Source of the DNA: Flavobacterium sp. I3-2
GTDB taxonomy: Bacteria > Bacteroidota > Bacteroidia > Flavobacteriales > Flavobacteriaceae
DNA: 64,000 nucleotides
NCBI RefSeq assembly: GCF_013389595.1
Contig: NZ_CP058306.1
Location: forward strand, 1,488,001 to 1,552,000
Direction: 5' to 3'
Below the pieces are notes generated by a model that ran no database searches, had not been told where the DNA came from, and worked only from the letters and a program-made list of their open reading frames with translations. Of this stretch, positions 34,212-44,617 are shown in pieces. Position 1 is the first letter of the stretch. Each line of letters begins with the position of its first letter. A program made the position numbers and the translations under genes.

Positions 34212-34484
34212 TTATTTTTTTGCGATTACAATAATACGCAAATATACTACTTTCAGATTGAATTATGTTTATATGTTTTTATGAAAATCTTTTTTTAATG
34301 TTTTAATAACATTTTTTTTAACAGTTTTTATTTTTGAAAATTATTCAGTTTTTGACTAAAATTCGAGAACATATTTGAAAATTATTAACAAAATCATAAA
34401 TTCTTTAAAAAATGTTTGTTTGTTGTAAATGAGGTGGTTGTAAAAAACATAAGGCTTTTTTAGATTGTTGATAAAAAAACAAAC
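34212..34484. other. AT-rich divergent intergenic region before mraZ
   Basis: No gene seen. It contains the minus-strand TATATTTG box (34239-34246) of the hydrolase operon and a very AT-rich tract leading to the AAAGTGG boxes and promoter of the division cluster. Confidence 0.5.
34239..34246 (-). promoter_or_regulatory. -7 box (TATATTTG) of the hydrolase-engB operon
   Basis: Minus-strand TAnnTTTG match 27 bases before the hydrolase start. Confidence 0.5.
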
Positions 34485-34511
34485 AAAGTGGTAGAAAGTG
34501 GTAAAAAGTGG
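34485..34511 (+). promoter_or_regulatory. Three AAAGTGG boxes: putative MraZ operator
   Basis: AAAGTGG occurs at 34485, 34495 and 34505, exactly 10 bp apart, thus on one face of the helix. MraZ proteins are known to bind tandem direct repeats before their own operon, with AAAGTG-type boxes in Mycoplasma and TGGG-type in E. coli. The last box lies where the -33 region would be, so repression of the dcw promoter is likely. Confidence 0.7.
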
Positions 34512-34523
34512 TAAAAAAATATT

Positions 34524-34531
34524 TACATTTG
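34524..34531 (+). promoter_or_regulatory. -7 box (TACATTTG) of the dcw operon
   Basis: Match to TAnnTTTG, 25 bases before the mraZ start and 13 bases after the third AAAGTGG box. Confidence 0.6.
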
Positions 34532-34556
34532 CTATAATCAAAATCAAAAAGTAAAG

Positions 34557-35015
34557 TTGAGTTCAATTGTAGGGACATACGAATGTAAAATCGATACCAA
34601 AGGAAGGGTGATGGTTCCTGCTTCATTAAAGAAGCAGATTCCTGCTATGTCTGATGGTTTTGTTTTAAAGCGTTCAGTGTTTGAAACTTGCGTTGAGTTG
34701 TGGCCGATGGCTGAGTGGGAATTGATGATGGTGAAAATCAATAAACTGAATCGATTTGTTCGAAAAAACGATTTGTTTGTTCGTAAGTTCATGGCAGGTG
34801 TAAAAACTGTTGAAATTGACGATGCGGGTAGATTATTGCTTTCAAAAGACTTAATTGATTTTGCTAAAATATCTAAAGATGTTGTTTTTTCGTCTAAAGT
34901 AAATGTTATTGAAATTTGGGACAAGCAATTATATGAAGATATTTTAAATGATGATTTTGATTTTGGTGATTTAGCCGAAGAAGTAATGGGTAATTTAGAT
35001 GATAATGGAGAATAA
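34557..35015 (+). CDS. mraZ: Transcriptional regulator MraZ
   Basis: 152 residues from a TTG start (SSIVGTYECKIDTKGRVMVPASLKKQ); no ATG occurs before residue 20. Two AbrB-like half-domains with the repeated D-x-K/A-GR-(V/L) signature: DTKGRVMVPA at the start and DDAGRLLLSKDL in the second half. Forms a ring that binds tandem repeats upstream of the operon. First gene of the division cluster; overlaps rsmH. Confidence 0.94.
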   Translation: MSSIVGTYECKIDTKGRVMVPASLKKQIPAMSDGFVLKRSVFETCVELWPMAEWELMMVKINKLNRFVRKNDLFVRKFMAGVKTVEIDDAGRLLLSKDLIDFAKISKDVVFSSKVNVIEIWDKQLYEDILNDDFDFGDLAEEVMGNLDDNGE

Positions 35016-35913
35016 CGAATATCACAATCCGGTTTTATTAAAAGAAACAGTTGATGGCTTGAATATTAAACCAGACGGAGTTTACGTGGATGTGACTTTC
35101 GGTGGTGGTGGACATTCAAGAGAAATAATGAGAAGGTTAGGACCAAACGGAAAATTGTTTGCTTTTGACCAAGATGAAGATGCCTTAGCTAATATTATAG
35201 AAGATGACCGTTTTCAATTAATAAATGAAAATTTCAGATTCATAAAAAGATATCTACGTTTTCACGGAATCAAACAAGTTGATGGAATTTTAGCAGATTT
35301 AGGTGTTTCATCTCATCAGTTTGATGTTGCAGAACGTGGTTTTTCGACTCGATTTGAAGCTGAATTGGATATGCGAATGAATCAGAAAGGAGATTTGTCT
35401 GCATATAATGTTATAAATGATTATGACGAAAGTCAAATTGCAAGCGTGCTTTCGCAATATGGCGAACTTACTAACGCAAGAGCAATGGCTTCTGCGATTG
35501 TAACTGCTCGTTTAGAAGGTGAAATCAAAAACTCTGAACAGTTAAAACTGATTTTGTCGCGTTTTTTGCCTGGACATAAAAGCAATAAGATTTTAGCTCA
35601 AATATATCAAGCAATCCGAATTGAAGTAAATCAAGAAATGGATGTTTTAAAAGAATTCTTAGAACAATCTTTAGAGATTTTAGCTCCAAACGGAAGGTTA
35701 AGTGTAATTTCTTATCATTCTTTAGAAGATCGTTTAGTTAAACGATACATGAAAAACGGAATGTTTGAAGGTGAACCAGAAAAAGATATGTTTGGACGTT
35801 TTGAAGTGCCGTTCAAATTAATCGGTAAAATGATTATTCCTTCTGATGAAGAGATAAAAATAAATAATAGGGCGCGCAGCGCAAAATTGAGAATAGCAGA
35901 AAAAAATAAATGA
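34999..35913 (+). CDS. rsmH: 16S rRNA (cytosine(1402)-N(4))-methyltransferase
   Basis: 304 residues. NPVLLKETVDGLNI, SAM loop VDVTFGGGGHS, ILADLGVSSHQFD, the ERGFSTRFEAELDMRM region and the C-terminal SYHSLEDRLVK block identify RsmH (MraW). It methylates C1402 of 16S rRNA. The start overlaps mraZ; either ATG 34999 or ATG 35005 (MENNEYHNPV) could be used. Confidence 0.96.
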   Translation: MIMENNEYHNPVLLKETVDGLNIKPDGVYVDVTFGGGGHSREIMRRLGPNGKLFAFDQDEDALANIIEDDRFQLINENFRFIKRYLRFHGIKQVDGILADLGVSSHQFDVAERGFSTRFEAELDMRMNQKGDLSAYNVINDYDESQIASVLSQYGELTNARAMASAIVTARLEGEIKNSEQLKLILSRFLPGHKSNKILAQIYQAIRIEVNQEMDVLKEFLEQSLEILAPNGRLSVISYHSLEDRLVKRYMKNGMFEGEPEKDMFGRFEVPFKLIGKMIIPSDEEIKINNRARSAKLRIAEKNK

Positions 35914-36251
35914 ACATATATAATATCATAAAAGCCAAATATTTAGTAGAAGGACATTCTATTTATAATTGGCTATTTATTATTTATGTGGTTTTGTGGG
36001 CGCTTGTTTTGATTGCGAATAATCATTTTTATGAGCAAAAGACAATGAATCTACGAGATTTGAATGAAGAAGTAAAAGAAATGCGCTCTGAGTTTGTGGA
36101 CCGTCGTTCTGAGTTGATGCAATTAAAAATGGAGTCAACAATTTCAAGAAAAATGGAAACATTAGAAATTTTTCCATCGAGCGTTCCTCCAAAAAAAATA
36201 AAAGTAGTTGTAGAAAAAGAAGAAAAAGGATTTTTTGATTTATGGGATTAG
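35910..36251 (+). CDS. ftsL: FtsL-like division protein
   Basis: 113 residues: short cytoplasmic N-terminus, one membrane helix at about 19-38 (YNWLFIIYVVLWALVLIANNH), then a coiled coil (MNLRDLNEEVKEMRSEFVDRRSELMQLKME). Small size, topology and position between rsmH and ftsI fit the FtsL family, which bridges FtsQ and FtsW/FtsI in the divisome. Overlaps both neighbours (4 and 10 bases). Sequence conservation of FtsL is low, so the call rests on context. Confidence 0.85.
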   Translation: MNIYNIIKAKYLVEGHSIYNWLFIIYVVLWALVLIANNHFYEQKTMNLRDLNEEVKEMRSEFVDRRSELMQLKMESTISRKMETLEIFPSSVPPKKIKVVVEKEEKGFFDLWD

Positions 36252-38245
36252 CTAACAAAAACGAAAATAATAGAGCTTATTTAGTTTTCGGTTTTATGTT
36301 GCTGATTTGCTTCGGGATTTTTGCCAAAATGACCATTATTCAATTTAAAGATGGTGAAAAATGGAGAAGTAAGGCAGACAGTTTAACCATTAAAGATGAA
36401 AGTATTCCTGCTAATAGAGGTAATATTTATTCGGCAGATGGAAGTCTATTGGCTACATCGATTCCAAAATACTCTATTTATTTCGACCCTTTTGCTCCAA
36501 GTGATGAAAATTTTGAAAAAAATATAAAGCCATTATCCGATTCATTAGCAAGATTCTTAAGGAAAAAAACATCAGGTCAATACGAATCTGATTTTAGAAG
36601 AGCTCGTTCTAACAAAAAAAGATATTTACACATCGCAACCAAGTTGAGTTACACCGACTATATGCGTTTAAAGTCATTTCCGCTTTTTAATTTAGGTAAA
36701 AATAAAGGGGGGATGATTATTGATCAAGTGAATGTTCGTGAATATCCGATGGGAATGATTGCAAATAGAACTATTGGGTATGAGCGTATTAATGATGATG
36801 GTTCGATAACAAGAAAAGGTGTTGAAGCTGCTTTTACAGATTATTTGACAGGAAAGGAAGGTCGTCGAAAAGTTCAAAAAATGTCGAAACGTTTATGGAA
36901 ACCGATTGGTGATGAAAATGAAATTGATCCCAAAGATGGTTTAGATATCATAACAACGATTGACGTTTATATACAAGATATTGCACATCATGCGCTTCTG
37001 AAAGCTTTGGAAGATTTTGGTGCACATCATGGAACAGTTATCGTGATGGAAACTGAGACTGGACATATTAAGGCAATTTCTAATTTAGGATTAGGTGAAA
37101 ACGGAAGTTATTCAGAAACAATAAACTATGCTGTAGTTGAAAAACATGATCCAGGATCAACATTTAAGTTAGCTTCTTATTTAGCTTTACTTGATTCAGG
37201 AAAAGTAGATACAGCAACTGTTTATGATACACATAACGGAATAGTTACTTTTTCTGGAAAACGAGTTAGAGATTCTAATCGTAGAGGTTATGGTAAGATT
37301 TCCTTAGCCCGTGGTTTTGAAGTTTCTTCAAACACTGTAGTTACGCAAGCAGTAAACGAAGCGTTTAAAGATAATCCAAAACAGTTTACAGATAAACTAG
37401 AGAGTTTTGGATTTAATAAGCCACTTGGAATCGATTTGTTAGGTGAAGCTTCTTCTTATATTCCAGTTCCTGGAGATCGTAATTGGAGTAAGATTGCCTT
37501 ACCTTGGATGGCATATGGATATGGTATTTTAGTAACTCCGTTGCAAACATTAACGCTTTATAACGCAGTTGCAAATGACGGAAAAATGGTTAAACCACAA
37601 TTTGTTCAAGAAATACGAGATGTTAATAATTCAGTAAAGGTATTTGAAACGCAAGTAATCAATCCGCAAATTGTAAAACCTCAAGTAATCGGTGAGATGC
37701 AAGATGTTTTGAAAAATGTAATGAAGAAAAAAGGAGGTACTGGACATCGTCTTTATTCAACAGATTTTTCAATGGCAGGTAAGACAGGAACGGCTCAAAT
37801 GAATTATGGTAAAAGTGGAGGAGGAATGTATTATGCTTCTTCGTTTGTTGGATATTTTCCAGCTGAGGAACCTAAATATTCTTGCATCGTTGTAATCCAC
37901 AGACCAACCAAAAAAAGCTATTACGGAGGTGATGTTGCAGGGCCGGTATTCAAACGTTTAGCGCAAAAAATATTTACTGATGTACCTTCAATGAAAGAAA
38001 TCAAGAATATTGATAAAGTACTTCCGGAGGTAAATAAAAAATATGAAAAATATTATGCTACTGTTAAAACAGTAGGTAACAAAATGCCAAATGTAATTGG
38101 TTTAAGTCCGATGGATGCAATTGCCATTTTAGAAAATTTAGGAGTTAGAGTAAAAACAACTGGCTTCGGAAAAGTAAAATCTCAGTCTGTTTCAGAAGGA
38201 CAAACGATAGATAAAACACAAACAATTATATTAGAGTTATCTTGA
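36242..38245 (+). CDS. ftsI: Division-specific penicillin-binding protein with PASTA domain
   Basis: 667 residues: one N-terminal membrane helix (about 14-32), a dimerisation/pedestal domain (ANRGNIYSADGSLLATS early), and a transpeptidase domain with DPGSTFKLA (SxxK), VSSNT (SxN) and KTGTAQ (KTG). One C-terminal PASTA domain follows (KMPNVIGLSPMDAIAILENLGV...). It cross-links septal peptidoglycan with FtsW. A single PASTA is common in Bacteroidetes FtsI. Overlaps ftsL and murE. Confidence 0.95.
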   Translation: MGLANKNENNRAYLVFGFMLLICFGIFAKMTIIQFKDGEKWRSKADSLTIKDESIPANRGNIYSADGSLLATSIPKYSIYFDPFAPSDENFEKNIKPLSDSLARFLRKKTSGQYESDFRRARSNKKRYLHIATKLSYTDYMRLKSFPLFNLGKNKGGMIIDQVNVREYPMGMIANRTIGYERINDDGSITRKGVEAAFTDYLTGKEGRRKVQKMSKRLWKPIGDENEIDPKDGLDIITTIDVYIQDIAHHALLKALEDFGAHHGTVIVMETETGHIKAISNLGLGENGSYSETINYAVVEKHDPGSTFKLASYLALLDSGKVDTATVYDTHNGIVTFSGKRVRDSNRRGYGKISLARGFEVSSNTVVTQAVNEAFKDNPKQFTDKLESFGFNKPLGIDLLGEASSYIPVPGDRNWSKIALPWMAYGYGILVTPLQTLTLYNAVANDGKMVKPQFVQEIRDVNNSVKVFETQVINPQIVKPQVIGEMQDVLKNVMKKKGGTGHRLYSTDFSMAGKTGTAQMNYGKSGGGMYYASSFVGYFPAEEPKYSCIVVIHRPTKKSYYGGDVAGPVFKRLAQKIFTDVPSMKEIKNIDKVLPEVNKKYEKYYATVKTVGNKMPNVIGLSPMDAIAILENLGVRVKTTGFGKVKSQSVSEGQTIDKTQTIILELS

Positions 38246-39696
38246 AAAATTTAGAAACTATATTAGCAAACGTTTTAACAAAATCAATAATTGGTTCTGT
38301 TCAAATTGCTATTGATGTCTTAACGTTCGATTCTCGATCAGTTGTGCCTTCGACTCTTTTTGTTGCCGTTAAAGGAACAGAAGTTGACGGACACAGCTAC
38401 ATTCAAAAAGCTATTGATTTAGGTGCTTCTGTTATTGTTTGTGAAATTTTACCAAGTAAACTTGTTGATGAAGTCACATACATAGAAGTTGAAAATTCTA
38501 ATGAAGCACTAGCTCATTTAGCTTCGAATTTTTATGATAATCCGTCAACTAAATTAAAATTAGTTGGTGTTACAGGAACAAATGGAAAAACAACCATTGC
38601 AACCTTGCTGTATAATTTATTTATGCAAGCAGGTTTTCAAGTTGGTTTACTTTCGACTGTAAAAGTTATGATTGGTTCAGAAACACACCCAGCAACGCAT
38701 ACAACTCCTGATTCAATTGCTATAAATAAGTATTTATCTCATATGGTTGAATCAGGGTGTCAATATTGTTTTATGGAAGTGAGTTCACACGGTATTGCAC
38801 AAAAACGAACAGCAGCTTTAGATTTTGATGGTGGTATTTTTACCAATCTTTCTCACGATCATTTAGATTATCATAAAACGTTTGCAGAATATCGCGATGT
38901 TAAAAAAAGTTTCTTTGATCAACTAGAAAAAAATGCTTTCGCTATTACCAATGCCGATGATAAAAATGGCGAATTCATGCTACAAAATTGTAAAGCTAAA
39001 AAGCTATCTTACGGTTTAAAGAATGTTGCAGATATTCATGGTCAAGTATTAGAAAGTCAAATTTCGGGAATGTTAATGCGCATTCAAAACAATGAAATTT
39101 GGGTTCAATTAATAGGTTCATTTAATGCATCAAATTTATTAGCAGTTTACACAGCAGCTATAAATTTAGGATTGTCTGAAGAAGAAGTGCTGTTACAATT
39201 AAGTACGTTAAAAAGTGTTTCAGGACGTTTTCAATATTTCGTGTCAGAAGATAAAATTACGGCAATTGTTGATTATGCTCATACACCAGATGCGTTAGAA
39301 AATGTATTGAAAACCATTGAAGAAATACGTACAAGAAACGAACAATTAATTACTATCGTGGGATGCGGTGGTAATCGAGATAAAACGAAACGTCCAGAAA
39401 TGGGACAAATTGCAAGTGAAATGAGCAACCAAGTCATTTTTACTTCAGATAATCCAAGAAATGAAGATCCGATGGTAATTCTTTCTGAGATTGAATCAGG
39501 AGTGGAAGCTCATAACGTGAGAAAAGTTCTTACAATCGAAGATCGTGCTCAGGCTATAAAAACAGCTTGTAAGTTAGCAAAAGCTGGTGATATCATATTA
39601 ATTGCTGGTAAAGGTCACGAAGATTATCAAGAAATTAAAGGAGTAAAACACCATTTCAATGATTATGAATTGGTTCAAGAATTTTTAAAAAAATAA
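38242..39696 (+). CDS. murE: UDP-MurNAc-L-Ala-D-Glu:meso-diaminopimelate ligase
   Basis: 484 residues from a TTG start overlapping the ftsI stop. P-loop GTNGKTT from residue 112, [10 protein letters not shown], and DNPR at 403-406, the signature for meso-diaminopimelate rather than lysine. Adds the third residue of the stem peptide. The wall is therefore predicted to be the DAP type. Confidence 0.96.
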   Translation: MKNLETILANVLTKSIIGSVQIAIDVLTFDSRSVVPSTLFVAVKGTEVDGHSYIQKAIDLGASVIVCEILPSKLVDEVTYIEVENSNEALAHLASNFYDNPSTKLKLVGVTGTNGKTTIATLLYNLFMQAGFQVGLLSTVKVMIGSETHPATHTTPDSIAINKYLSHMVESGCQYCFMEVSSHGIAQKRTAALDFDGGIFTNLSHDHLDYHKTFAEYRDVKKSFFDQLEKNAFAITNADDKNGEFMLQNCKAKKLSYGLKNVADIHGQVLESQISGMLMRIQNNEIWVQLIGSFNASNLLAVYTAAINLGLSEEEVLLQLSTLKSVSGRFQYFVSEDKITAIVDYAHTPDALENVLKTIEEIRTRNEQLITIVGCGGNRDKTKRPEMGQIASEMSNQVIFTSDNPRNEDPMVILSEIESGVEAHNVRKVLTIEDRAQAIKTACKLAKAGDIILIAGKGHEDYQEIKGVKHHFNDYELVQEFLKK

Positions 39697-39697
39697 G

Positions 39698-40906
39698 ATG
39701 TTATATTATATATTTCAATATTTAGGCGAAAACTATGATATTCCTGGAGCGAGATTGTTTCAGTATATAACCTTTCGTTCTGGAATGGCAATTTTATTTT
39801 CGTTATTGATTTCTACAATTTTTGGAAAACGTATTATAGATTTCTTACGTAAAAAACAAATTGGAGAAACAGTTCGTGAGCTTGGTTTAGAAGGGCAAAA
39901 TGAAAAAGCAGGTACACCAACAATGGGTGGAATTATCATTATTATTTCCACATTAATTCCAGTTTTGTTATTTGCAAAGTTAGATAACATTTATATTTTA
40001 CTTTTGATTTTGACTACCATTTGGATGGGAGCTATTGGTTTTCTTGATGATTATATTAAGATCTTTAAAAAAGATAAAGAAGGTTTAAAAGGAAGATTCA
40101 AAGTTATTGGTCAGATTGGATTGGGAATAATAGTTGGAGGGATTTTATATTTCCATCCAAGTGTTACAGTTAGAGATACTCCAAGTATTCTTTTAGAAAC
40201 AGAAGTAATCAGTAAATACGATGTTAAGTCAACAGCTACGACAATTCCTTTTTTTAAAAATAATGAGTTCGATTACGGACAATTAATTTCATGGATGGGT
40301 GATGGATATGAAAATTATGTTTGGTTGATTTTTATTCCAATTGTAATTTTTATTGTAACAGCAGTTTCAAATGGAGCTAATTTAACAGATGGAATTGATG
40401 GTTTGGCCGCCGGAACCTCAGCAATAACCGTTTTGGCTTTAGCAGCATTTACATTTATTTCAGGAAACTTTGTTCTATCAAATTATCTAAATGTCATGTA
40501 TATTCCCAATTCTGGAGAAATGACCATTTTTATTGCCGCCTTTGTTGGTGCTCTAATCGGATTTTTGTGGTACAATACATATCCAGCTCAAGTTTTTATG
40601 GGCGACACAGGAAGTTTAACTATTGGTGGAATCATAGCTGTGATTGCAATCGCGGTTCGTAAAGAACTATTAATTCCTGTTTTATGTGGTGTTTTCTTAG
40701 TAGAAAATTTGTCTGTTGTATTACAAGTGAGTTATTTCAAATACACAAAAAAGAGATTTGGTGAAGGAAGAAGAATCTTTTTAATGTCGCCTTTACATCA
40801 TCACTTTCAGAAAAAAGGATATCACGAAAGTAAAATCGTAACTCGTTTCTGGATTGTAGCCATTTTCTTAGCTATTTTTTGTGTGATTTCATTAAAATTA
40901 AGATAG
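39698..40906 (+). CDS. mraY: Phospho-MurNAc-pentapeptide transferase
   Basis: 402 residues, about ten membrane helices. GTPTMGG, the Asp-rich loop [27 protein letters not shown] and [12 protein letters not shown] are all present in family order. Makes lipid I on the inner membrane. One base separates it from murE and from murD. The insertion of ~40 residues between helices 4 and 5 ([20 protein letters not shown]) is usual in Bacteroidetes. Confidence 0.97.
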   Translation: MLYYIFQYLGENYDIPGARLFQYITFRSGMAILFSLLISTIFGKRIIDFLRKKQIGETVRELGLEGQNEKAGTPTMGGIIIIISTLIPVLLFAKLDNIYILLLILTTIWMGAIGFLDDYIKIFKKDKEGLKGRFKVIGQIGLGIIVGGILYFHPSVTVRDTPSILLETEVISKYDVKSTATTIPFFKNNEFDYGQLISWMGDGYENYVWLIFIPIVIFIVTAVSNGANLTDGIDGLAAGTSAITVLALAAFTFISGNFVLSNYLNVMYIPNSGEMTIFIAAFVGALIGFLWYNTYPAQVFMGDTGSLTIGGIIAVIAIAVRKELLIPVLCGVFLVENLSVVLQVSYFKYTKKRFGEGRRIFLMSPLHHHFQKKGYHESKIVTRFWIVAIFLAIFCVISLKLR

Positions 40907-40907
40907 T

Positions 40908-42239
40908 ATGAAGTTAGTTGTACTTGGTGGAGGTGAAAGCGGTGTAGGAACTGCAATCCTTGGAAAGCAAAAAGGTTATGAAGTTTTTTTATCTGATGCG
41001 GGTTTCATTAAAGATCATTACAAAAATGTTTTAAATACCGAAGGCATTGAATGGGAAGAAAATCAGCATTCGGTTGAACGAATTCTTCAAGCTGATGTCG
41101 TTATGAAAAGTCCCGGAATTCCGGATAAGGTTCAAATCATAAAAGATTTACATGCTAAAGGAATAAAAGTGATTTCTGAAATTGAATTTGCTTATCCATT
41201 TGCTAAAAACATTTCAATCGGAATTACAGGAAGCAACGGTAAAACCACAACAACTTTGCTAACGCATCACGTTCTTAAACAAGCCGGATTAGATATTGGT
41301 ATCGCAGGAAACATCGGAGATAGTTATGCACAACAAATTGCAGAAAATCCAGAATGTCCTTATGTGCTAGAATTAAGTAGTTTCCAATTAGATGGAATCG
41401 AAAATTACAAGCCACATATTGCAATCATTACCAATTTAAGTCCTGATCATTTAGATCGATACAATTACGAATATCAAAATTATATCGATGCCAAGTTCAG
41501 AATCACCATGAATCAAACCGCAGAAGATTATTTGATTTATGATGCAGACGACATCGAAATTCAAAAATGGTTAACTAACAACAAAACAAAAGCACAATTA
41601 GTTCCTTTTTCATTAACTCAGGTTTTAGAACAAGGTGCTTATTTAAAAGATAACAACATAATAGCGATGATTAAAGAAGAAAACGTAACAATTCCAACTA
41701 ACGAAATTGCTATAGAAGGAAAACATAATGTAAAAAATGCTATGGCAGCAACGTTAGTAGCGCAAATGATGCGTGTGCGTAAACAAACAATTCGCGAAAG
41801 CTTGTCGAATTTCGATGGCGTTCCTCATCGTTTAGAAAAAGTAAATCGTGTAAACAAAGTTTTATACATCAACGATTCTAAAGCGACTAATGTTAATGCA
41901 ACTTATTTTGCTTTAGAAAGTGTGAATGCACCAACCATTTGGATTGTTGGAGGTGTGGACAAAGGAAATGATTACGACGAATTAATGTCGTTTGTAAACG
42001 AAAAAGTAAAAGCAATTATTTGTTTAGGATTAGATAACGAAAAAATCAAACATGCTTTTGCAAGTGTTGTGGATGTAATGTTAGAGGCAACTTCTATGAA
42101 AGATGCGGTTTCATTAGCTCACAAAATGTCTGAAGAAGGAGATACAGTTTTATTATCGCCTTGTTGCGCAAGTTTCGATCTTTTTAAAAGTTACGAAGAT
42201 CGTGGAGATCAATTTAAAGAAGAAGTAAATAAATTATAA
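40908..42239 (+). CDS. murD: UDP-MurNAc-L-Ala:D-Glu ligase
   Basis: 443 residues. N-terminal UDP-binding Rossmann fold (VLGGGESGVGTA), P-loop GSNGKTTT at 108-115, NLSPDHLDRY, and INDSKATN with the later LLSPCCASFD motif. Adds D-glutamate to the stem peptide in the cytoplasm. Nine bases before ftsW. Confidence 0.97.
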   Translation: MKLVVLGGGESGVGTAILGKQKGYEVFLSDAGFIKDHYKNVLNTEGIEWEENQHSVERILQADVVMKSPGIPDKVQIIKDLHAKGIKVISEIEFAYPFAKNISIGITGSNGKTTTTLLTHHVLKQAGLDIGIAGNIGDSYAQQIAENPECPYVLELSSFQLDGIENYKPHIAIITNLSPDHLDRYNYEYQNYIDAKFRITMNQTAEDYLIYDADDIEIQKWLTNNKTKAQLVPFSLTQVLEQGAYLKDNNIIAMIKEENVTIPTNEIAIEGKHNVKNAMAATLVAQMMRVRKQTIRESLSNFDGVPHRLEKVNRVNKVLYINDSKATNVNATYFALESVNAPTIWIVGGVDKGNDYDELMSFVNEKVKAIICLGLDNEKIKHAFASVVDVMLEATSMKDAVSLAHKMSEEGDTVLLSPCCASFDLFKSYEDRGDQFKEEVNKL

Positions 42240-42248
42240 AAACCAATT

Positions 42249-43520
42249 ATGAGAAAGTTATTATCCCGTTTTGAAGGTGATAAAGCTATTTGGGCCTACG
42301 TTGTTTTGTTGGCTCTATTCTCGTTTATGCCTGTTTTTAGCGCAAGCTCAAACTTGGTTCACGTAGTCGGAACAGGTTCAATTATTGGTTTGTTGATGAA
42401 ACATTTCTTTCATATTCTTGTCGGAATTGTGATCGTTTATGTATTTCATAGAATGCCTTTTGATCGATTGAAATATTTTGCTCCAATTGCTTGGATTCCT
42501 GTTGTCGGTTTGTTACTCTTAACAGCTGCTCAAGGAATGATGATCGGCGGAGCAAATGCAAGTAGATGGTTAAATATTCCTGGTATCAATTTGTCATTTC
42601 AACCTTCTTCTATCGGATGGATTTCTTTGATGGCTTATTTGTCGTGGTTTCTTTGGAAATTTAGTGATGAAGAATATTCATTTAATAAATCTTTACTTTG
42701 GGTTTGGGTTCCAGTTGGATTAATTATTTTGCCAATTTTTCCATCAAATTTTTCAACTGCAGCGATCATTTTTGCATCTGTTTGCATGTTGTTATTTATC
42801 GGTAAATATCCATTAAAATATTTAGGTAAAATTCTTGGTTTTGGGATGGTAATGGGCGTTATGGCGTTTTTTGCAGCCAAGGCTTTTCCAGATTATGCAC
42901 CATCGCGTTTGAGTACTTGGGTGGCTCGTATTGATCGTTTTGGTTCTGATGATAAGGATGTGGATCGTTACCAAATCGAAAATGCAAAAATTGCAATTGC
43001 TCAAGGTGAAGTTTTTGGTGTTGGTCCTGGAAAAAGTATTCAAAAGAATTTTCTTCCACAATCATCATCGGATTTTATTTATGCAATCATTGTCGAAGAA
43101 TTTGGTTTTATAGGCGGCATGATGATATTGGGAGTTTATGTTCTTTTATTATTTCGATTTTTAGTAGTAAGCAATAAAGCGCCCAATCTCTTTGGAAAAT
43201 ATCTCGTCATTGGACTTGGTTTTTCAATTATATTTCAAGCCATAATAAACATGGGAGTTGCAGTAGAAATTTTCCCAACTACAGGTCAACCGTTACCTTT
43301 GGTTAGTAGTGGAGGAACTTCCATTTGGATGACTTGTCTTTCTTTAGGAATCATATTAAGTGTTTCTCGTAAAGAAGATGAAATAAAAAAACAAATGTTC
43401 GAAAATGCTGCGAAGCAAGAAGCGTTTAGAAAATTATTAGAAGAACAAGAATTAGCAGATAAAGAAGAACGTGAATTTGAAGGAGATAATCCGATGAATG
43501 CCGTTCTAAATAAAAGATAA
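42249..43520 (+). CDS. ftsW: Septal peptidoglycan polymerase FtsW (SEDS)
   Basis: 423 residues, about ten membrane helices. SEDS landmarks: [67 protein letters not shown] and PLVSSGGTS. Polymerises lipid II at the septum with FtsI. The C-terminal cytoplasmic tail is charged ([16 protein letters not shown]). Confidence 0.96.
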   Translation: MRKLLSRFEGDKAIWAYVVLLALFSFMPVFSASSNLVHVVGTGSIIGLLMKHFFHILVGIVIVYVFHRMPFDRLKYFAPIAWIPVVGLLLLTAAQGMMIGGANASRWLNIPGINLSFQPSSIGWISLMAYLSWFLWKFSDEEYSFNKSLLWVWVPVGLIILPIFPSNFSTAAIIFASVCMLLFIGKYPLKYLGKILGFGMVMGVMAFFAAKAFPDYAPSRLSTWVARIDRFGSDDKDVDRYQIENAKIAIAQGEVFGVGPGKSIQKNFLPQSSSDFIYAIIVEEFGFIGGMMILGVYVLLLFRFLVVSNKAPNLFGKYLVIGLGFSIIFQAIINMGVAVEIFPTTGQPLPLVSSGGTSIWMTCLSLGIILSVSRKEDEIKKQMFENAAKQEAFRKLLEEQELADKEEREFEGDNPMNAVLNKR

Positions 43521-43521
43521 A

Positions 43522-44613
43522 ATGAAAACGAATCCTAGATTTATAATTAGTGGTGGCGGAACAGGCGGACATATTTATCCGGCAATTGCTATTGCAAACG
43601 AAATTAAAGCGCAGTTTCCTGAGGCTGAAATTTTGTTTGTTGGTGCTCAAGATAAAATGGAAATGCAAAAAGTTCCTGCTGCGGGTTATCAAATCGAAGG
43701 TTTATGGATTGCCGGAATTCAACGTAAATTAACTTTGAGTAACTTAATGTTTCCAATAAAGTTTTTGTCAAGTTTAATCAAATCGCGTGGAATTATAAAT
43801 AGGTTTAAACCCGATGTGGTTATCGGTACAGGTGGTTTTGCAAGCGGAGCTGTAGTGAAGGTTGCAGGTTCAATGGATATTCCAACCGTAATTCAAGAAC
43901 AAAATTCGTATCCTGGAATTACAAATAAAATGTTAGCTAAAAATGCCAAATCAATTTGTGTAGCTTACGAAGGTTTAGAACGTTTTTTTGATAAGAATAA
44001 AATTCAATTAACTGGAAATCCAGTACGACAAGATTTATTAACGATTGATTCAAAACGTAGCGAAGCGATTAAGTTTTTTGATCTAGATCCGAATAAAAAA
44101 ACTGTTGTTGTTTTGGGAGGAAGTTTAGGAGCTCGAAAAATAAATCAGTTAATCGAACAAAAATTAAATGTTTTTTCAGATAATAACGTTCAGGTCATTT
44201 GGCAATGTGGTAAGTTTTATTTTGAAGAATATAAAAAATACAACAGCAGTTTGGTTCAAGTAAGTGCTTTTATCGAAAAAATGGATTTGCTTTATGCTGC
44301 CGCCGATGTTATCATTTCAAGAGCAGGCGCGTCATCGGTTTCGGAATTGGCAATTGTTGGTAAGCCTGTGATTTTTATTCCGTCGCCTAATGTTGCGGAA
44401 GATCATCAAACTAAAAATGCCAAAAGTATTGCTGATAAAAACGGAGCGATTTTAATTAAAGAATCAGAATTAGAACAACGTTTTGATTTAGAATTAAAGA
44501 AGTTGATTTCGGACGAAAATTATTCACATGAACTTTCGTTTAATTTAAAAAAGTTAGCAAAACCTAACGCAACGAAAGAAATCGTAAAACAAATTATACA
44601 ATTAGTAAAATAA
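43522..44613 (+). CDS. murG: UDP-GlcNAc:undecaprenyl-PP-MurNAc-pentapeptide GlcNAc transferase
   Basis: 363 residues. [15 protein letters not shown] at the start, [25 protein letters not shown] and the [14 protein letters not shown] acceptor/donor loop. A GT28 enzyme bound to the inner face of the membrane that makes lipid II. One base after ftsW. Confidence 0.97.
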   Translation: MKTNPRFIISGGGTGGHIYPAIAIANEIKAQFPEAEILFVGAQDKMEMQKVPAAGYQIEGLWIAGIQRKLTLSNLMFPIKFLSSLIKSRGIINRFKPDVVIGTGGFASGAVVKVAGSMDIPTVIQEQNSYPGITNKMLAKNAKSICVAYEGLERFFDKNKIQLTGNPVRQDLLTIDSKRSEAIKFFDLDPNKKTVVVLGGSLGARKINQLIEQKLNVFSDNNVQVIWQCGKFYFEEYKKYNSSLVQVSAFIEKMDLLYAAADVIISRAGASSVSELAIVGKPVIFIPSPNVAEDHQTKNAKSIADKNGAILIKESELEQRFDLELKKLISDENYSHELSFNLKKLAKPNATKEIVKQIIQLVK

Positions 44614-44617
44614 GAAA

